Shown piece after piece: positions 63,201 through 64,000 of a stretch of 64,000 nucleotides of DNA. The notes below the pieces were generated by a model, which worked only from the letters and a program-made list of their open reading frames with translations, had not been told where the DNA came from and ran no database searches. This DNA is from Mesaphorura yosii (taxonomy: Eukaryota > Arthropoda > Collembola > Poduromorpha > Tullbergiidae), in contig WIXG01000181.1 of NCBI GenBank assembly GCA_009869945.1, positions 62,001 to 126,000 on the forward strand. The letters are read 5' to 3'. Positions within the stretch are counted from its first letter, which is position 1. Every line of letters begins with the position of its first letter. The translations under genes and the position numbers were made by a program.

Positions 63201-64000
63201 CATAAAAAGTCTCGCATTTGAGAGAAGAGTTAATTTGGAAATTAATCAATGAGCAATCTCATCGCTCATATGCTCCCAAAAATTTTAAGAATTCGCAGAA
63301 TATCTTTACCGCATTGCTGTCGATATTCTATTTCTTGGTTGATTTCTGGGTTGAACTATCCAAATACTTGAGAAATTAATAAAGAATGGTACCAGTTAAG
63401 GCCCTGTTTTCGGCCAAGCGCTCGCGATTGATGACTCGTATCAATCAAAAGCTTATGATCGAAGAATTCCAACGAAATATATTTCACATCGAAAATCCCC
63501 ACAGCAGCTTGTCGAAGTTCAATTCTTTGACCTCGAAAATCTCCAAAACGAAGAGTAATCTTCGAAAAAGTCTCGAAAAATGAAAACTCGCTTTTTGGTG
63601 TAAATTCTGAAAAAAATGTCAAACCACGATTTTCATCTATTTCAAGCCAATTTAAGCGGGATTTTTTGAGTTTTCGCACAGTTTATTGGCCGCCCCCTCC
63701 AGAATTCTTTACTGTGTGGAAGTCATTCATTCATAAAGGGGAAGAAAACAAAAGGCGCATTCGCTGCTTGTTTTCCGTCTGTATTGAACATCTGTATTTT
63801 TTGCCTATTTTGAATGAAAGAACGAGCAACAACTCAGACTAAGTATGAATGTAGGCATGGGCCCAACCAAAGTTTGGGTCCGACGCTTCTGCCGGCGATA
63901 ACTGGTAATTGCAGTCAGTTTGTGCTCGCCTATGAGTCAATTTAAAGCTTCTCGAATGCAGATTTTGAAAATGTAACCCATTTTGCACTATAGCTAAATT
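60240..64000. other. AT-rich gene-poor right end; no gene supported
   Basis: About 3.8 kb with only short ORFs. The longest (61280-61723 minus, 62537-62878 plus) show no domain, signal or convincing splice context. An imperfect palindrome, GGGCCCAAC / GTTTGGGTCC, lies near 63870-63892. The segment may belong to introns or untranslated exons of a gene beyond the right edge. Confidence 0.45.

Noticed and set aside
63043-63720. AT-rich block with short complementary segments, possible MITE
   Set aside because: No matching terminal repeats and no flanking duplication could be identified.

Overview
The window is eukaryotic nuclear DNA from an arthropod. Evidence: genes with many short GT-AG introns (often 50-100 nt), clear orthologues of animal genes (ash1, HINFP, KATNAL2, STK19, UBAP1), an SLC18 vesicular transporter and an intronless seven-pass receptor resembling arthropod gustatory receptors. 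A hexapod such as a springtail would fit, but that is inference. All exon models below were built by hand from splice signals, reading-frame continuity and remembered family sequences; no alignment was run.

Layout, left to right. 1-8.4 kb holds the 5' half of a phosphodiesterase-8 gene (minus strand, running off the left edge), with a hAT-like MITE in one intron. 8.4-15.8 kb has no gene I can support. 15.8-17.0 kb is an unrecognised secreted basic protein. 17.5-18.4 kb is ribosomal protein eS17, head-to-head with mitochondrial CLPX (19.9-24.4 kb), whose first intron carries a striking fold-back element. 25.2-32.2 kb is the histone methyltransferase ash1 (11 exons). 33.7-35.9 kb holds two tandem phosphomevalonate kinase genes. 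37.0-39.0 kb is katanin-like KATNAL2, 39.4-41.4 kb an SLC18 vesicular amine transporter-like gene, 41.6-42.1 kb a tentative small cysteine-rich secreted protein, and 42.5-43.7 kb a gustatory-receptor-like gene. 44.6-46.7 kb is a secreted two-domain fasciclin (FAS1) protein, 47.0-48.1 kb TTC1, 48.8-50.2 kb STK19, 51.5-53.0 kb a UBAP1-like ESCRT-I subunit, 54.3-56.2 kb HINFP (histone H4 transcription factor), and 56.8-57.8 kb ribosomal protein uS5. 58.8-60.2 kb is a nearly complete Merlin DNA transposon with 39-bp inverted repeats, an 8-bp target duplication and a frameshifted transposase. 60.2-64 kb shows no supportable gene.

The neighbours do not form one pathway; this is an ordinary gene-dense euchromatic stretch with housekeeping genes. 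The parts most worth a second look are the fold-back element in CLPX, the Merlin copy, the insertion inside the ash1 PHD finger, the PMVK duplication, the SLC18 member lacking a conserved membrane aspartate, and the small cysteine-rich secreted gene beside the receptor.
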